Shown in pieces: positions 8,158 through 17,923 of a stretch of 64,000 nt of DNA. Within the stretch, counting starts at the first letter, position 1; every line of letters begins with the position of its first letter. Under the pieces are notes generated by a model. The model was not told the origin of the DNA and made no database searches. It saw nothing but the letters and a program-made list of their open reading frames with translations. The stretch covers positions 3,286,001 to 3,350,000 of the forward strand of contig NC_007651.1 in assembly GCF_000012365.1 (NCBI RefSeq). Reading direction: 5' to 3'. The position numbers and the translations under genes are program-made. The stretch comes from Burkholderia thailandensis E264 (GTDB taxonomy: Bacteria > Pseudomonadota > Gammaproteobacteria > Burkholderiales > Burkholderiaceae).

Positions 8158-9504
8158 ATGGACAATCAAGAAAAGCCCACGCCCCGCTCTCCCGCCCAAC
8201 CGCCGTCCGGCTCCGGCCCGCGCCGCCCCCGCCGCAAGCTGATCGCGTTCGGCGTGCTCGCGGCCGTCGCGATCGGCGGCGTGCTGTGGTGGCATCCGTG
8301 GAAGAGCGGCGGCAACCCAAGCACCGAGAGCCGGCCAGACGGCGCACGCAAGCGCGGCGGCCCCGCCGCGCTCGCGAACCTGCCGCAGCCCGTTCAGGTC
8401 GCGACGGCGGCGCGCGGCGAGATGCCCGTCGTCCTGAACGCGCTCGGCACCGTCACGCCGCTCGCGAACGTGACCGTCAGGACCCAGTTGTCAGGCTATC
8501 TGCAATCGGTGTCGTTCCAGGAAGGCCAGATCGTGAAGCAAGGCGACGTGCTCGCGCAAATCGATCCGCGCCCGTACCAGATCTCGCTCGCGAACGCACA
8601 GGGCGCGCTCGCGCGCGACGAGGCGCTCCTCGCGACCGCGCGCCTCGACCTGAAGCGCTATCAAACGCTCCTCGCTCAGGACTCGATCGCGAAGCAGACG
8701 GCCGACACGCAGGCATCGCTCGTCAAGCAGTACGAAGGCACCGTGCAGATCGACCGCGCGGCGGTCGATTCCGCGAAGCTCAATCTCGCCTACGCGCGGA
8801 TCACCGCGCCCGTGTCGGGCCGCGTCGGCCTGCGGCAGGTCGATCCGGGCAACTACGTGACGCCGTCGGATGCGAACGGCATCGTCGTCATCACGCAATT
8901 GCAGCCGATGAGCGTGATCTTCACGACGTCCGAAGACAATCTGCCCGCGATCCTCAAACAGGTGAACGCCGGCGGCAAGCTGTCGGTCACCGCGTACAAC
9001 CGCAACAACACGGTGCCGCTCGAGACGGGCGCGCTCAACACGCTCGACAACCAGATCGACACGGCGACGGGCACCGTGAAGCTGCGCGCGACGTTCGAGA
9101 ACCGGAACAACCTGCTGTTCCCGAATCAGTTCGTCAACACGCGGCTGCTCGTCGACACGATCCGCGACGCGACGATCGTGCCGACGTCGGCCGTGCTCTC
9201 GGGCTCGATCGGCCAGTTCGTCTACGTCGTGAAGCCGGACAACACGGTGACCGTGCGCAAGGTAAAGCCCGGCCCCGTCGACGGCGAGCGCACGAGCATC
9301 GTCGAGGGGCTCGCCGTCGGCGAGCGGGTCGTGACGGACGGCTCCGACCGGTTGCGCGAAGGCTCGGCGGTCACGATCCCGGCCGACAAGCCGAAGCAGG
9401 CTTCGGGCGCAAAAAGCGCATCGGGCGCATCGGGCGCATCGGGCGCATCGGGCGCACACGGCGGGCAGCGGCGCCGCGGCGCTTCGCAAGCCCAATCGCA
9501 ATGA
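8158..9504 (+). CDS. mdtA: RND efflux periplasmic adaptor (membrane fusion protein), MdtA-like
   Basis: 448 residues. The start MDNQEKPTPRSP is followed by a basic patch and one membrane segment (LIAFGVLAAVAIGGVLWW, about residues 28-45). Then come the barrel-sandwich lipoyl half (VTVRTQLSGYLQSVSFQEGQ), an alpha-helical hairpin (NAQGALARDEALLATARLDL), and the beta-barrel with YARITAPVSGRVGLRQVDPGN. It would link an inner-membrane RND pump to an outer-membrane channel. The C-terminus is low-complexity, with ASG repeats coded by a 9-bp array. It is 13 bp upstream of mdtB. Drug substrates cannot be inferred. Confidence 0.9.
   Translation: MDNQEKPTPRSPAQPPSGSGPRRPRRKLIAFGVLAAVAIGGVLWWHPWKSGGNPSTESRPDGARKRGGPAALANLPQPVQVATAARGEMPVVLNALGTVTPLANVTVRTQLSGYLQSVSFQEGQIVKQGDVLAQIDPRPYQISLANAQGALARDEALLATARLDLKRYQTLLAQDSIAKQTADTQASLVKQYEGTVQIDRAAVDSAKLNLAYARITAPVSGRVGLRQVDPGNYVTPSDANGIVVITQLQPMSVIFTTSEDNLPAILKQVNAGGKLSVTAYNRNNTVPLETGALNTLDNQIDTATGTVKLRATFENRNNLLFPNQFVNTRLLVDTIRDATIVPTSAVLSGSIGQFVYVVKPDNTVTVRKVKPGPVDGERTSIVEGLAVGERVVTDGSDRLREGSAVTIPADKPKQASGAKSASGASGASGASGAHGGQRRRGASQAQSQ
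9418..9453 (+). repeat. 9-bp tandem repeat coding (Ala-Ser-Gly)4
   Basis: Four exact units of GCATCGGGC within the 3' end of the mdtA-like gene. Gain or loss of a unit keeps the frame and changes only the length of the flexible tail. Confidence 0.95.
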
Positions 9505-9517
9505 CGCCGGCTGACCG

Positions 9518-12500
9518 ATGAACCCGTCCCGCATCTTCATCCTTCGCCCGGTCGGCACCGCGCTCCTGATGGCGGCGATCATGCTCGCCGGCCTCGTCGC
9601 GCTGCGCTTCCTGCCGCTCGCGGCGCTGCCCGAGGTCGACTATCCGACGATCCAGGTCCAGACCTTCTATCCGGGCGCGAGCCCCGAAGTGATGACGTCG
9701 TCCGTCACCGCGCCGCTCGAGCGGCAATTCGGGCAGATGCCGTCGCTCAACCAAATGTCGTCGCAAAGCTCGGCGGGCGCGTCCGTGATCACGCTGCAGT
9801 TCAGCCTCGATCTGCCGCTCGACATCGCCGAGCAGGAAGTGCAGGCGGCCATCAACGCGGCGGGCAACCTGCTGCCGTCGGACCTCCCCGCGCCGCCCAT
9901 CTACGCGAAGGTCAATCCGGCCGACGCGCCCGTGATCACGCTCGCCGTCACGTCGAAGACGCTGCCGCTCACGCAGGTTCAGGATCTCGCGGACACGCGG
10001 CTCGCGATGAAGATCTCGCAGGTGTCGGGCGTCGGCCTGGTCAGCCTGTCGGGCGGCAACCGGCCGGCCGTGCGGATTCAGGCGAACCCGCTCGCGCTCG
10101 CGTCGTACGGCCTGAATCTCGACGACCTGCGCACGACGATCTCGAACCTGAACGTCAACACGCCGAAGGGCAACTTCGACGGCCCGACGCGCGCGTACAC
10201 GATCAACGCGAACGATCAATTGACGAGCGCCGACCAGTACAACGACGCCGTCGTCGCGTACAAGAACGGCCGGCCGGTGATGCTCACCGACGTCGCGAAG
10301 ATCGTCGCCGGCTCGGAGAACACGAAGCTCGGCGCGTGGGTCGACGCCGAGCCCGCGATCATCCTGAACGTGCAGCGCCAGCCGGGCGCGAACGTGATCC
10401 AGACCGTCGACAACATCAAGGCGATCCTGCCGAAGCTGCAGGAATCGCTGCCCGCCGCGCTCGACGTGCAGATCGTCACCGATCGCACGACGATGATCCG
10501 CGCCGCCGTGCGCGACGTGCAGTTCGAACTCGGGCTCGCGGTCGCGCTCGTCGTGCTCGTGATGTACCTGTTCCTCGCGAACGTCTATGCGACGATCATC
10601 CCGAGCCTGTCGGTGCCGCTGTCGCTGATCGGCACGCTCGCGGTGATGTACCTGTCGGGCTTTTCGCTGAACAACCTGTCGCTGATGGCGCTCACGATCG
10701 CCACGGGCTTCGTCGTCGACGACGCGATCGTGATGATCGAGAACATCGCGCGCTACGTCGAGGAAGGCGATTCCGCGCTCGAAGCGGCGTTGAAGGGCTC
10801 GAAGCAGATCGGCTTCACGATCATCTCGCTCACGGTGTCGCTGATCGCCGTGCTGATTCCGCTGCTCTTCATGGGCGACGTCGTCGGGCGGCTGTTCCAC
10901 GAGTTCGCGATCACGCTCGCGGTGACGATCGTGATCTCGGCCATCGTGTCGCTCACGCTCGTGCCGATGATGTGCGCGAAGCTGCTGCGCCACACGCCAC
11001 CGCCCGAAAGCCACCGCTTCGAGGCGAAGGTGCACGGGCTGATCGACCGCGTGATCGCGCGCTACGGCGTCGCGCTCGAGTGGGTGCTCGACCGGCAGCG
11101 CTCGACGCTCGTCGTCGCGGTGCTGACGCTCGCGCTCACCGCCCTCCTCTACGTCGTGATTCCGAAGGGCTTCTTCCCGACGCAGGACACGGGCGTGATC
11201 CAGGCGATCACGCAGGCGCCGCAATCGGTATCGTACGGCGCGATGGCCGAGCGTCAGCAGGCGCTCGCCGCCGAGATCCTGAAGAACCCGGACGTCGTGA
11301 GCCTCACGTCGTTCATCGGCGTCGACGGCTCGAACATCACGCTGAACAGCGGCCGGATGCTGATCAACCTGAAGCCGCGCGACGACCGCAGCGAATCGGC
11401 GAGCGACGTGATCCGCTCGCTGCAGCAGCAGGTCGCGGCGGTCACGGGCATTTCGCTGTACATGCAGCCGGTGCAGGATCTGACGATCGATTCGACGGTG
11501 AGTCCGACGCAGTATCAGTTCATGCTGACGAGCCCGAACCCGGACGAGTTCGCGACCTGGGTGCCGAAGCTCGTCGACCGGCTGAAGCAGGAGCGCTCGC
11601 TCGCCGACGTCGCGACCGATCTGCAGAACAACGGCAAGTCGGTCTACATCGAGATCGACCGCGCGAGCGCCGCGCGCTTCGGGATCACGCCCGCGACCGT
11701 CGACAACGCGCTCTACGACGCATACGGCCAGCGAATCGTGTCGACGATCTTCACGCAGTCGAACCAGTACCGCGTGATCCTCGAATCGGAGCCGCAGATG
11801 CAGCACTACACCGATTCGCTGAACGGCATCTACCTGCCGTCGGCGGGCGGCGGGCAGGTGCCGCTCTCGGCGATCGCGACGTTCCACGAGCGGCCGGCGC
11901 CGCTGCTCGTGTCGCACCTGTCGCAGTTCCCGGCGGCGACGATCTCATTCAACCTCGCGCCGGGCGCGTCGCTCGGCGAGGCGGTGAAGGCGATCGACGC
12001 GGCCGAGCGCGAGCTCGGCCTGCCGGCGTCGTTCCAGACGCGCTTCCAGGGCGCGGCGCTCGCGTTCCAGGCGTCGCTGTCGAACCAGCTGTTCCTGATC
12101 CTCGCCGCGATCGTCACGATGTACATCGTGCTCGGCGTGCTGTACGAGAGCTACATCCATCCGATCACGATCCTGTCGACGCTGCCGTCGGCGGGCGTCG
12201 GCGCGCTGCTCGCGCTGATGATCACCGGGCACGACCTCGACATCATCGGCATCATCGGCATCGTGCTGCTGATCGGCATCGTGAAGAAGAACGCGATCAT
12301 GATGATCGACTTCGCGCTCGAGGCGGAACGCGTCGAGGGCAAGCCGCCGCGCGAGGCGATCTACCAGGCGTGCCTGCTGCGCTTTCGGCCGATCCTGATG
12401 ACGACGCTCGCCGCGCTCCTGGGCGCCGTGCCGCTCATCGCCGGCTCGGGCGCGGGCTCCGAGCTGCGCCAGCCGCTCGGCATCGCGATCGCGGGCGGGC

Positions 12501-12628
12501 TCATCGTGTCGCAGGTGCTCACGCTCTTCACGACGCCCGTGATCTACCTCGGCTTCGACGCGCTCGCGCGCCGCATCCGCGGCTTCTTCGAGCGCTCCGG
12601 CCGGCGGGCCGCGCATCCGGACGCGTAA
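9518..12628 (+). CDS. mdtB: RND multidrug efflux transporter, MdtB-like
   Basis: 1036 residues, normal RND length. The N-terminal membrane helix ([20 protein letters not shown]) is followed by the first porter domain, then the transmembrane block containing [20 protein letters not shown], which carries the paired Asp of the proton relay. The second half repeats the fold (LVKKNAIMM type motif as [20 protein letters not shown]). In MdtABC-type systems two different RND subunits form a heterotrimer in the inner membrane. The stop codon TAA directly adjoins the ATG of the next gene, so translation is probably coupled. Confidence 0.93.
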   Translation: MNPSRIFILRPVGTALLMAAIMLAGLVALRFLPLAALPEVDYPTIQVQTFYPGASPEVMTSSVTAPLERQFGQMPSLNQMSSQSSAGASVITLQFSLDLPLDIAEQEVQAAINAAGNLLPSDLPAPPIYAKVNPADAPVITLAVTSKTLPLTQVQDLADTRLAMKISQVSGVGLVSLSGGNRPAVRIQANPLALASYGLNLDDLRTTISNLNVNTPKGNFDGPTRAYTINANDQLTSADQYNDAVVAYKNGRPVMLTDVAKIVAGSENTKLGAWVDAEPAIILNVQRQPGANVIQTVDNIKAILPKLQESLPAALDVQIVTDRTTMIRAAVRDVQFELGLAVALVVLVMYLFLANVYATIIPSLSVPLSLIGTLAVMYLSGFSLNNLSLMALTIATGFVVDDAIVMIENIARYVEEGDSALEAALKGSKQIGFTIISLTVSLIAVLIPLLFMGDVVGRLFHEFAITLAVTIVISAIVSLTLVPMMCAKLLRHTPPPESHRFEAKVHGLIDRVIARYGVALEWVLDRQRSTLVVAVLTLALTALLYVVIPKGFFPTQDTGVIQAITQAPQSVSYGAMAERQQALAAEILKNPDVVSLTSFIGVDGSNITLNSGRMLINLKPRDDRSESASDVIRSLQQQVAAVTGISLYMQPVQDLTIDSTVSPTQYQFMLTSPNPDEFATWVPKLVDRLKQERSLADVATDLQNNGKSVYIEIDRASAARFGITPATVDNALYDAYGQRIVSTIFTQSNQYRVILESEPQMQHYTDSLNGIYLPSAGGGQVPLSAIATFHERPAPLLVSHLSQFPAATISFNLAPGASLGEAVKAIDAAERELGLPASFQTRFQGAALAFQASLSNQLFLILAAIVTMYIVLGVLYESYIHPITILSTLPSAGVGALLALMITGHDLDIIGIIGIVLLIGIVKKNAIMMIDFALEAERVEGKPPREAIYQACLLRFRPILMTTLAALLGAVPLIAGSGAGSELRQPLGIAIAGGLIVSQVLTLFTTPVIYLGFDALARRIRGFFERSGRRAAHPDA

Positions 12629-15600
12629 ATGAACCTGTCGCGCCCGTTCATCACCCGCCCCGTCGCGACGACGCTGCTCGCGCTCGGGATCGCGCTCGCC
12701 GGCCTGTTCGCGTTCATCAAGCTGCCCGTGTCACCGCTGCCGCAGGTCGATTTCCCGACGATCCTCGTGCAGGCGTCGCTGCCCGGCGCGAGCCCGGAAA
12801 CCGTCGCGACCAGCGTGACGAGCCCGCTCGAGCGGCATCTGGGCTCGATCGCGGACGTCGCCGAGATGACGTCGATGAGCTCGGTCGGCAACGCGCGGAT
12901 CGTGCTGCAGTTCAACCTGAACCGCGACATCGACGGCGCCGCACGCGACGTGCAGGCCGCGATCAACGCCGCGCGCGCGGATCTGCCCGCGAGCCTGAAG
13001 AGCAACCCGACGTACCGCAAGGTCAACCCGGCCGATTCGCCGATCATGGTCGTGTCGCTCACGTCGAAGACGGCGTCGCCCGCGAAGCTGTACGACGCCG
13101 CGTCGACGGTGCTCCAGCAGTCGCTCTCGCAAATCGACGGCATCGGCCAGGTCAGCCTGAGCGGCTCGGCGAACCCGGCCGTGCGCGTCGAGCTCGAGCC
13201 GCAGGCGCTGTTCCACTACGGGATCGGCCTCGAGGACGTGCGCGCCGCGCTCGCGTCGGCGAACGCGAACAGCCCGAAGGGCGCGATCGAGACCGGTCCG
13301 CACCACTATCAGCTGTACACGAACGACCAGGCGTCGAAGGCCGCGCAGTACAAGGACCTCGTGATCGCGTACCGCAACAACGCGGCCGTGAGCCTGTCCG
13401 ACGTGTCGAGCGTCGTCGACTCGGTCGAGGATCTGCGCAACCTCGGCCTGATGAACGGCGAGCGCGCGGTGCTCGTGATCCTGTACCGCTCGCCCGGCGC
13501 GAACATCATCGATACGATCGAGCGCGTGAAGGCCGCGCTGCCGCAGCTGACGGCCGCGCTGCCCGCCGACATCCAGGTCACGCCCGTGCTCGACCGCTCG
13601 CGCACGATCCGCGCGTCGCTCGCCGACACCGAGCACACGCTGCTCATCGCGGTGAGCCTCGTCGTGATGGTCGTGTTCCTGTTCCTGCGCAACTGGCGCG
13701 CGACGCTGATCCCGAGCGTCGCGGTGCCGATCTCGATCGTCGGCACGTTCGGCGCGATGTATCTGCTCGGCTTCTCGCTGAACAACCTGTCGCTGATGGC
13801 GCTCATCGTCGCGACGGGCTTCGTCGTCGACGACGCGATCGTCGTGCTCGAGAACATCGCGCGCCACATCGAGAACGGCACGCCGCGGCTGCAGGCCGCG
13901 TTCGACGGCGCGCGCGAGGTGGGCTTCACGGTGCTGTCGATCAGCCTGTCGCTCGTCGCGGTGTTTCTGCCGATCCTGCTGATGGGCGGCATCGTCGGGC
14001 GCCTGTTCCGCGAATTCGCGCTCACGCTGTCGCTCGCGATCGCCGTGTCGCTCGTCGTGTCGCTCACGCTCACGCCGATGATGTGCGCGCGCCTGCTGCC
14101 CGAAGCGCACGATCCGCGCGAGGAGGGCCACGTCGCGCGCTGGCTCGAGCGCGGCTTCGAATGGATGCAGCGCGGCTACGAGCGCACGCTGTCGTGGGCG
14201 CTGCGCCATCCGTTCACGGTCCTGATGACGCTCGTCGCGACGATCGCGCTGAACATCGCGCTGTACATCGTCGTGCCGAAGGGCTTCTTCCCGCAGCAGG
14301 ACACAGGCCTCATGATCGGCGGCATCCAGGCCGACCAGACGACGTCGTTCCAGGCGATGAAGCTCAAGTTCACCGAGATGATGCGCATCGTCCGCGAGAA
14401 TCCGAACGTCGCGAACGTCGCGGGCTTCACGGGCGGCGCGCAGACGAACTCGGGCTTCATGTTCGTCGCGCTGAAGGACAAGCCGCAGCGCAAGCTGTCG
14501 GCCGATCAGGTGATCCAGCAACTGCGGCCGCGGCTCGCCGAGGTCGCGGGCGCGCGCACGTTCCTGCAGGCCGCGCAGGACATCCGCGCGGGCGGCCGGC
14601 AGAGCAACGCGCAGTATCAGTTCACGCTGCTCGGCGATTCGACGGCCGAGCTGTACAAGTGGGCGCCGATCCTGACCGAGGCGCTGCAAAAGCGCCCCGA
14701 GCTCGCCGACGTGAACTCCGATCAGCAGCAAGGCGGCCTCGAGGCGATGGTGACGATCGACCGCGCGACGGCCGCGCGCCTCGGCATCAAGCCGGCGCAG
14801 ATCGACAACACGCTGTACGACGCGTTCGGCCAGCGCCAGGTGTCGACGATCTACAACCCGCTCAACCAGTACCACGTCGTGATGGAAGTCGCGCCGCAGT
14901 ACTGGCAGAGCCCGGAGATGCTCAAGCAGATATACATCAGCACGTCGGGCGGCAGCGCGAGCGGCGCGCAGACGACGAACGCGGCGGCAGGCACCTACGT
15001 CGCGGCCACGGCCCGCGCGTCGACGGCCGGCGCGGCCGCGCAGAGCGCCGCCGCGATCGCCGCCGATTCGGCGCGCAACCAGGCGCTCAACTCGATCGCG
15101 TCGAGCGGCAAGTCGGGCGCGTCGTCGGGCGCGGCGGTGTCGACGTCGAAATCGACGATGGTGCCGCTTTCCGCGATCGCGAGCTTCGGGCCGAGCACGA
15201 CGCCGCTCGCGGTCAACCACCAGGGCCTGTTCGTCGCGACGACGATTTCGTTCAACCTGCCGCCCGGCGTGTCGCTGTCGAAGGCGACGCAGGCGATTTA
15301 CCAGACGATGGCCGAAGCCGGCGTGCCGCCGACGATCCAGGGCAGCTTCCAGGGCACCGCGCAGGCGTTCCAGCAATCGCTGAAGGATCAGCCGATCCTG
15401 ATCCTCGCGGCGCTCGCGGCCGTCTACATCGTGCTCGGGATACTGTACGAGAGCTACATCCATCCGGTCACGATCCTGTCGACGCTGCCGTCGGCGGGCG
15501 TCGGCGCCCTCCTCGGCCTGCTGCTGTTCAAGACCGAGTTCAGCATCATCGCGCTGATCGGCGTGATCCTGCTCATCGGCATCGTGAAGAAGAACGCGAT

Positions 15601-15931
15601 CATGATGGTCGACTTCGCGATCGACGCGTCGCGGCAAGGCAAATCGTCGTTCGACGCGATCCACGAAGCATGTCTGCTGCGCTTCCGGCCGATCATGATG
15701 ACGACGATGGCGGCGCTGCTCGGCGCGCTGCCGCTCGCGTTCGGCAGCGGCGACGGCGCCGAGATGCGCGCGCCGCTCGGGATCGCGATCGCGGGCGGGC
15801 TCATCGTGTCGCAAATGCTGACGCTCTATACGACGCCCGTCGTCTATCTATACATGGACCGGCTGCGCGTTTGGGCCGAGAAGCGCCGCCATCGCCGGGC
15901 GTCGGGCGGCGCGGCGGTCGCGGGCGAGTGA
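12629..15931 (+). CDS. mdtC: RND multidrug efflux transporter, MdtC-like, with insertion
   Basis: 1100 residues, about 75 longer than E. coli MdtC. It shows the same fold as the preceding subunit ([20 protein letters not shown] and [20 protein letters not shown]). The excess is a low-complexity Ala/Ser/Thr/Gly insertion at about residues 773-841, in the periplasmic docking part of the second half, just before [20 protein letters not shown]. It starts immediately after the mdtB-like stop. No outer-membrane factor gene follows, so the channel must be encoded elsewhere. The insertion may be a linker exposed in the periplasm; its role is unknown. Confidence 0.92.
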   Translation: MNLSRPFITRPVATTLLALGIALAGLFAFIKLPVSPLPQVDFPTILVQASLPGASPETVATSVTSPLERHLGSIADVAEMTSMSSVGNARIVLQFNLNRDIDGAARDVQAAINAARADLPASLKSNPTYRKVNPADSPIMVVSLTSKTASPAKLYDAASTVLQQSLSQIDGIGQVSLSGSANPAVRVELEPQALFHYGIGLEDVRAALASANANSPKGAIETGPHHYQLYTNDQASKAAQYKDLVIAYRNNAAVSLSDVSSVVDSVEDLRNLGLMNGERAVLVILYRSPGANIIDTIERVKAALPQLTAALPADIQVTPVLDRSRTIRASLADTEHTLLIAVSLVVMVVFLFLRNWRATLIPSVAVPISIVGTFGAMYLLGFSLNNLSLMALIVATGFVVDDAIVVLENIARHIENGTPRLQAAFDGAREVGFTVLSISLSLVAVFLPILLMGGIVGRLFREFALTLSLAIAVSLVVSLTLTPMMCARLLPEAHDPREEGHVARWLERGFEWMQRGYERTLSWALRHPFTVLMTLVATIALNIALYIVVPKGFFPQQDTGLMIGGIQADQTTSFQAMKLKFTEMMRIVRENPNVANVAGFTGGAQTNSGFMFVALKDKPQRKLSADQVIQQLRPRLAEVAGARTFLQAAQDIRAGGRQSNAQYQFTLLGDSTAELYKWAPILTEALQKRPELADVNSDQQQGGLEAMVTIDRATAARLGIKPAQIDNTLYDAFGQRQVSTIYNPLNQYHVVMEVAPQYWQSPEMLKQIYISTSGGSASGAQTTNAAAGTYVAATARASTAGAAAQSAAAIAADSARNQALNSIASSGKSGASSGAAVSTSKSTMVPLSAIASFGPSTTPLAVNHQGLFVATTISFNLPPGVSLSKATQAIYQTMAEAGVPPTIQGSFQGTAQAFQQSLKDQPILILAALAAVYIVLGILYESYIHPVTILSTLPSAGVGALLGLLLFKTEFSIIALIGVILLIGIVKKNAIMMVDFAIDASRQGKSSFDAIHEACLLRFRPIMMTTMAALLGALPLAFGSGDGAEMRAPLGIAIAGGLIVSQMLTLYTTPVVYLYMDRLRVWAEKRRHRRASGGAAVAGE

Positions 15932-16301
15932 CGCGGCGGGCGGTCGCGGGCGGTGGCCCGACAACCCGCCGGCCGTGCGACGCCGCCGTGTCACAAATGC
16001 TTACGCCTGATACGAAGCCCGTCGCCTATTCATAAATGACGGGCCGCGATGCACGCGCGAGCACGGCGCAAGCGCCGCCGCGCCGGCGCATCGCCCGCGA
16101 GTGCGGCCTTGCGCCGCGATCGGACGGGTCCGGGCGTGTGCGCCGTCATGTGCGCGAGGCCACCGTCGCACGCCGGACCTTGATCCGAATCTCGTCCCGG
16201 CATCACCGGTCGAGCGTGAATTCGGCATACACTTGGATGCTCGACGTCAGCCCCTCGCCTGAAGGGCGCCATTGACGCAGCGCAATGCAAGGAGCGGTTT
16301 C
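15932..16301. other. intergenic region, 370 bp
   Basis: No gene and no clear terminator found. It separates the RND operon from the next gene in the same direction, and the 3' part should hold that gene's promoter. Confidence 0.4.
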
Positions 16302-16931
16302 ATGTCGATGAAGGTACTGCTGATTGGCGCGTCCGGCCGCACGGGCCGCGCGCTCGCGGACCTGCTGCTCGAGCAGCAGGATTTCGAGGTCACGGCGCTC
16401 GTGCGCCGGCCGGATTTTGCGCTGCCGGGCGCGAAAGTCGTCGTTGCCGACCTGACCGGCGATTTCTCGTCCGCGTTCCGCGGCATCACGCACGCGATCT
16501 ACGCGGCGGGCTCCGCCGAATCGGAAGGCGCGACCGAAGAGGAACAGGTGGACCGCGACGCCGTCGCGCGCTCGGCCGACTACGCGAAGGCTCACAACGT
16601 GCAGAAGCTCGTCGTGATCAGCTCGCTCACCGCGTACTGGCCGCAGCGCAGCCCAGAGCCCCTGCAGCACTACTCGCAGATGAAGCGCGAAGGCGACGAC
16701 CGCGTGATCGCGTCGGGCATCGACTACGTGATCCTGCGCCCGGGCCCGCTCACCGACGATCCTGGGGTCGGCAAGATCGCGCTCACCGAGGAGCGGCTCG
16801 ACAACGCGCCGCCCGTCGCGCGTCAGGACGTCGCATGGGCGGCGATCGAGGCGATCAAGCTCGGCATCTCGAAGAAAACGATCGGCTTCGTCGGCGGCAG
16901 CGTGCCGATCGAGCAGGCGCTGCGCGCATAG
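16302..16931 (+). CDS. NAD(P)-binding protein, atypical SDR
   Basis: 209 residues. The start at 16302 is fixed by AAGGAGCGGTTTC just upstream (the frame opens 30 bases earlier). The N-terminal dinucleotide motif is LLIGASGRTGRALADLLLEQ. HAIYAAGSAESEG, KLVVISSLTAYWPQR and VILRPGPLTDDPG are typical of the SDR5/NmrA-like group. The classic Tyr-xxx-Lys is replaced by HYSQMKREGDD, which keeps a Tyr and Lys pair at near-normal spacing. A substrate cannot be named. Confidence 0.85.
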   Translation: MSMKVLLIGASGRTGRALADLLLEQQDFEVTALVRRPDFALPGAKVVVADLTGDFSSAFRGITHAIYAAGSAESEGATEEEQVDRDAVARSADYAKAHNVQKLVVISSLTAYWPQRSPEPLQHYSQMKREGDDRVIASGIDYVILRPGPLTDDPGVGKIALTEERLDNAPPVARQDVAWAAIEAIKLGISKKTIGFVGGSVPIEQALRA

Positions 16932-17175
16932 GCGCGGCCGCGGCGGGTGGGCCGGCGCCCGCTCGCCGGCGCGGCGCGGCGCGTCGCGCGCGGCGCCGCC
17001 TCGCCGCGACACGCCGAGATTCGTCGCGATCCGTCGCGCCAACCGCTGGCGCCCGGCTCCGATCGTCGACGAAGGCGGGTCACTGCCCGCCCGCCGTTCG
17101 GCCGATGAAATCGCGAACCGGGCGGCGGCCGGGTGGCAGCCGGCAAGGCCGCATCGGGATCGGATCAACGCCGCC

Positions 17176-17724
17176 TCAGCGCTGCCGATGCGACGCCGCC
17201 CACGCCTTCACCGCGTTCAGCGTGTTCTCGACGTGCTTGTCGGGCGACAGGCTCGTGTACTCGTAGAGCACCTTCCCGTCCGGCGAAATCACGTACGACA
17301 CGCGGTTCGCCTTCGAGATCGCCGGCAGCTTCGCATCGTACTCGCGGATGATCTTCGCGTCCGGGTCCGCGGCGACCGGGAACTTGCTGCGGCATTCGCT
17401 GACTGAAAACTTCGTCAGCGTGCCGATATCGTCCGCCGACACGCCGATCACCGTCGCGCCATACTGTTTGTAAGCGTCGACGGCATCGGCGAACGCGTGC
17501 GCCTCGATCGTGCAGCCGGTCGTGAACGCGGCCGGATAGAAGTACAGCACGACGGGGCCTTTCTTCAGCGCGTCGGCGAGCGAATACGTGTAAGTCTTGC
17601 CGCCGAGCGACGCCTGCGCGCTGAAGTCGGGCGCGGCGTCGCCCGCCTTCAGCACCGCGTACGCCGCGACCGCGTGCAGCGCGAAAAGCGCGGCCGCCGC
17701 GCCCGATGCCAGTTTTCGATTCAT
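17176..17724 (-). CDS. periplasmic peroxiredoxin (AhpC/TSA, BCP-like)
   Basis: 182 residues from the ATG at 17724, preceded by AGGACTCAG. An N-terminal signal peptide (MNRKLASGAAAALFALHAVA, cleavage probably after AYA) suggests export. The thioredoxin-fold part has DAAPDFSAQASLGGKTYTYS and the peroxidatic site PAAFTTGCTIEAHAF; a second Cys (SECRSKFP) could be the resolving residue. Family members reduce H2O2 or organic peroxides by thiol chemistry. Most bacterioferritin-comigratory proteins are cytoplasmic, so the signal peptide is notable. The electron donor is unknown. Confidence 0.88.
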   Translation of the reverse strand: MNRKLASGAAAALFALHAVAAYAVLKAGDAAPDFSAQASLGGKTYTYSLADALKKGPVVLYFYPAAFTTGCTIEAHAFADAVDAYKQYGATVIGVSADDIGTLTKFSVSECRSKFPVAADPDAKIIREYDAKLPAISKANRVSYVISPDGKVLYEYTSLSPDKHVENTLNAVKAWAASHRQR

Positions 17725-17923
17725 CTGAGTCCTCGTCCTCAAATATCCATACGTTCAACAAGGTCTAGCGCCCTCGGCAAGCCGCGCGATCGCGTTCGCA
17801 CCTCGAACTGACGCGCATGACGAAATGCTCTAGTTCCTTTCTTCCCTGACGCTAAAGAATCGGCGCGATACGCCGTTATTGCGTCCGGACACCGGTTCCA
17901 GCCCCTTCACGCCAGCGAGATAC

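Noticed and set aside
9371..11917. 848-residue minus-strand open frame
   Set aside because: Antisense shadow of mdtB; low-complexity composition.
12731..15814. 1027-residue open frame on the minus strand
   Set aside because: Antisense shadow of mdtC with Arg/His-rich low-complexity sequence.
10336..16035. 1899-residue open frame on the plus strand across the RND pump genes
   Set aside because: It is Arg/Ala/Gly-rich frame shadow of mdtB and mdtC caused by high GC; no domain and no sensible start.
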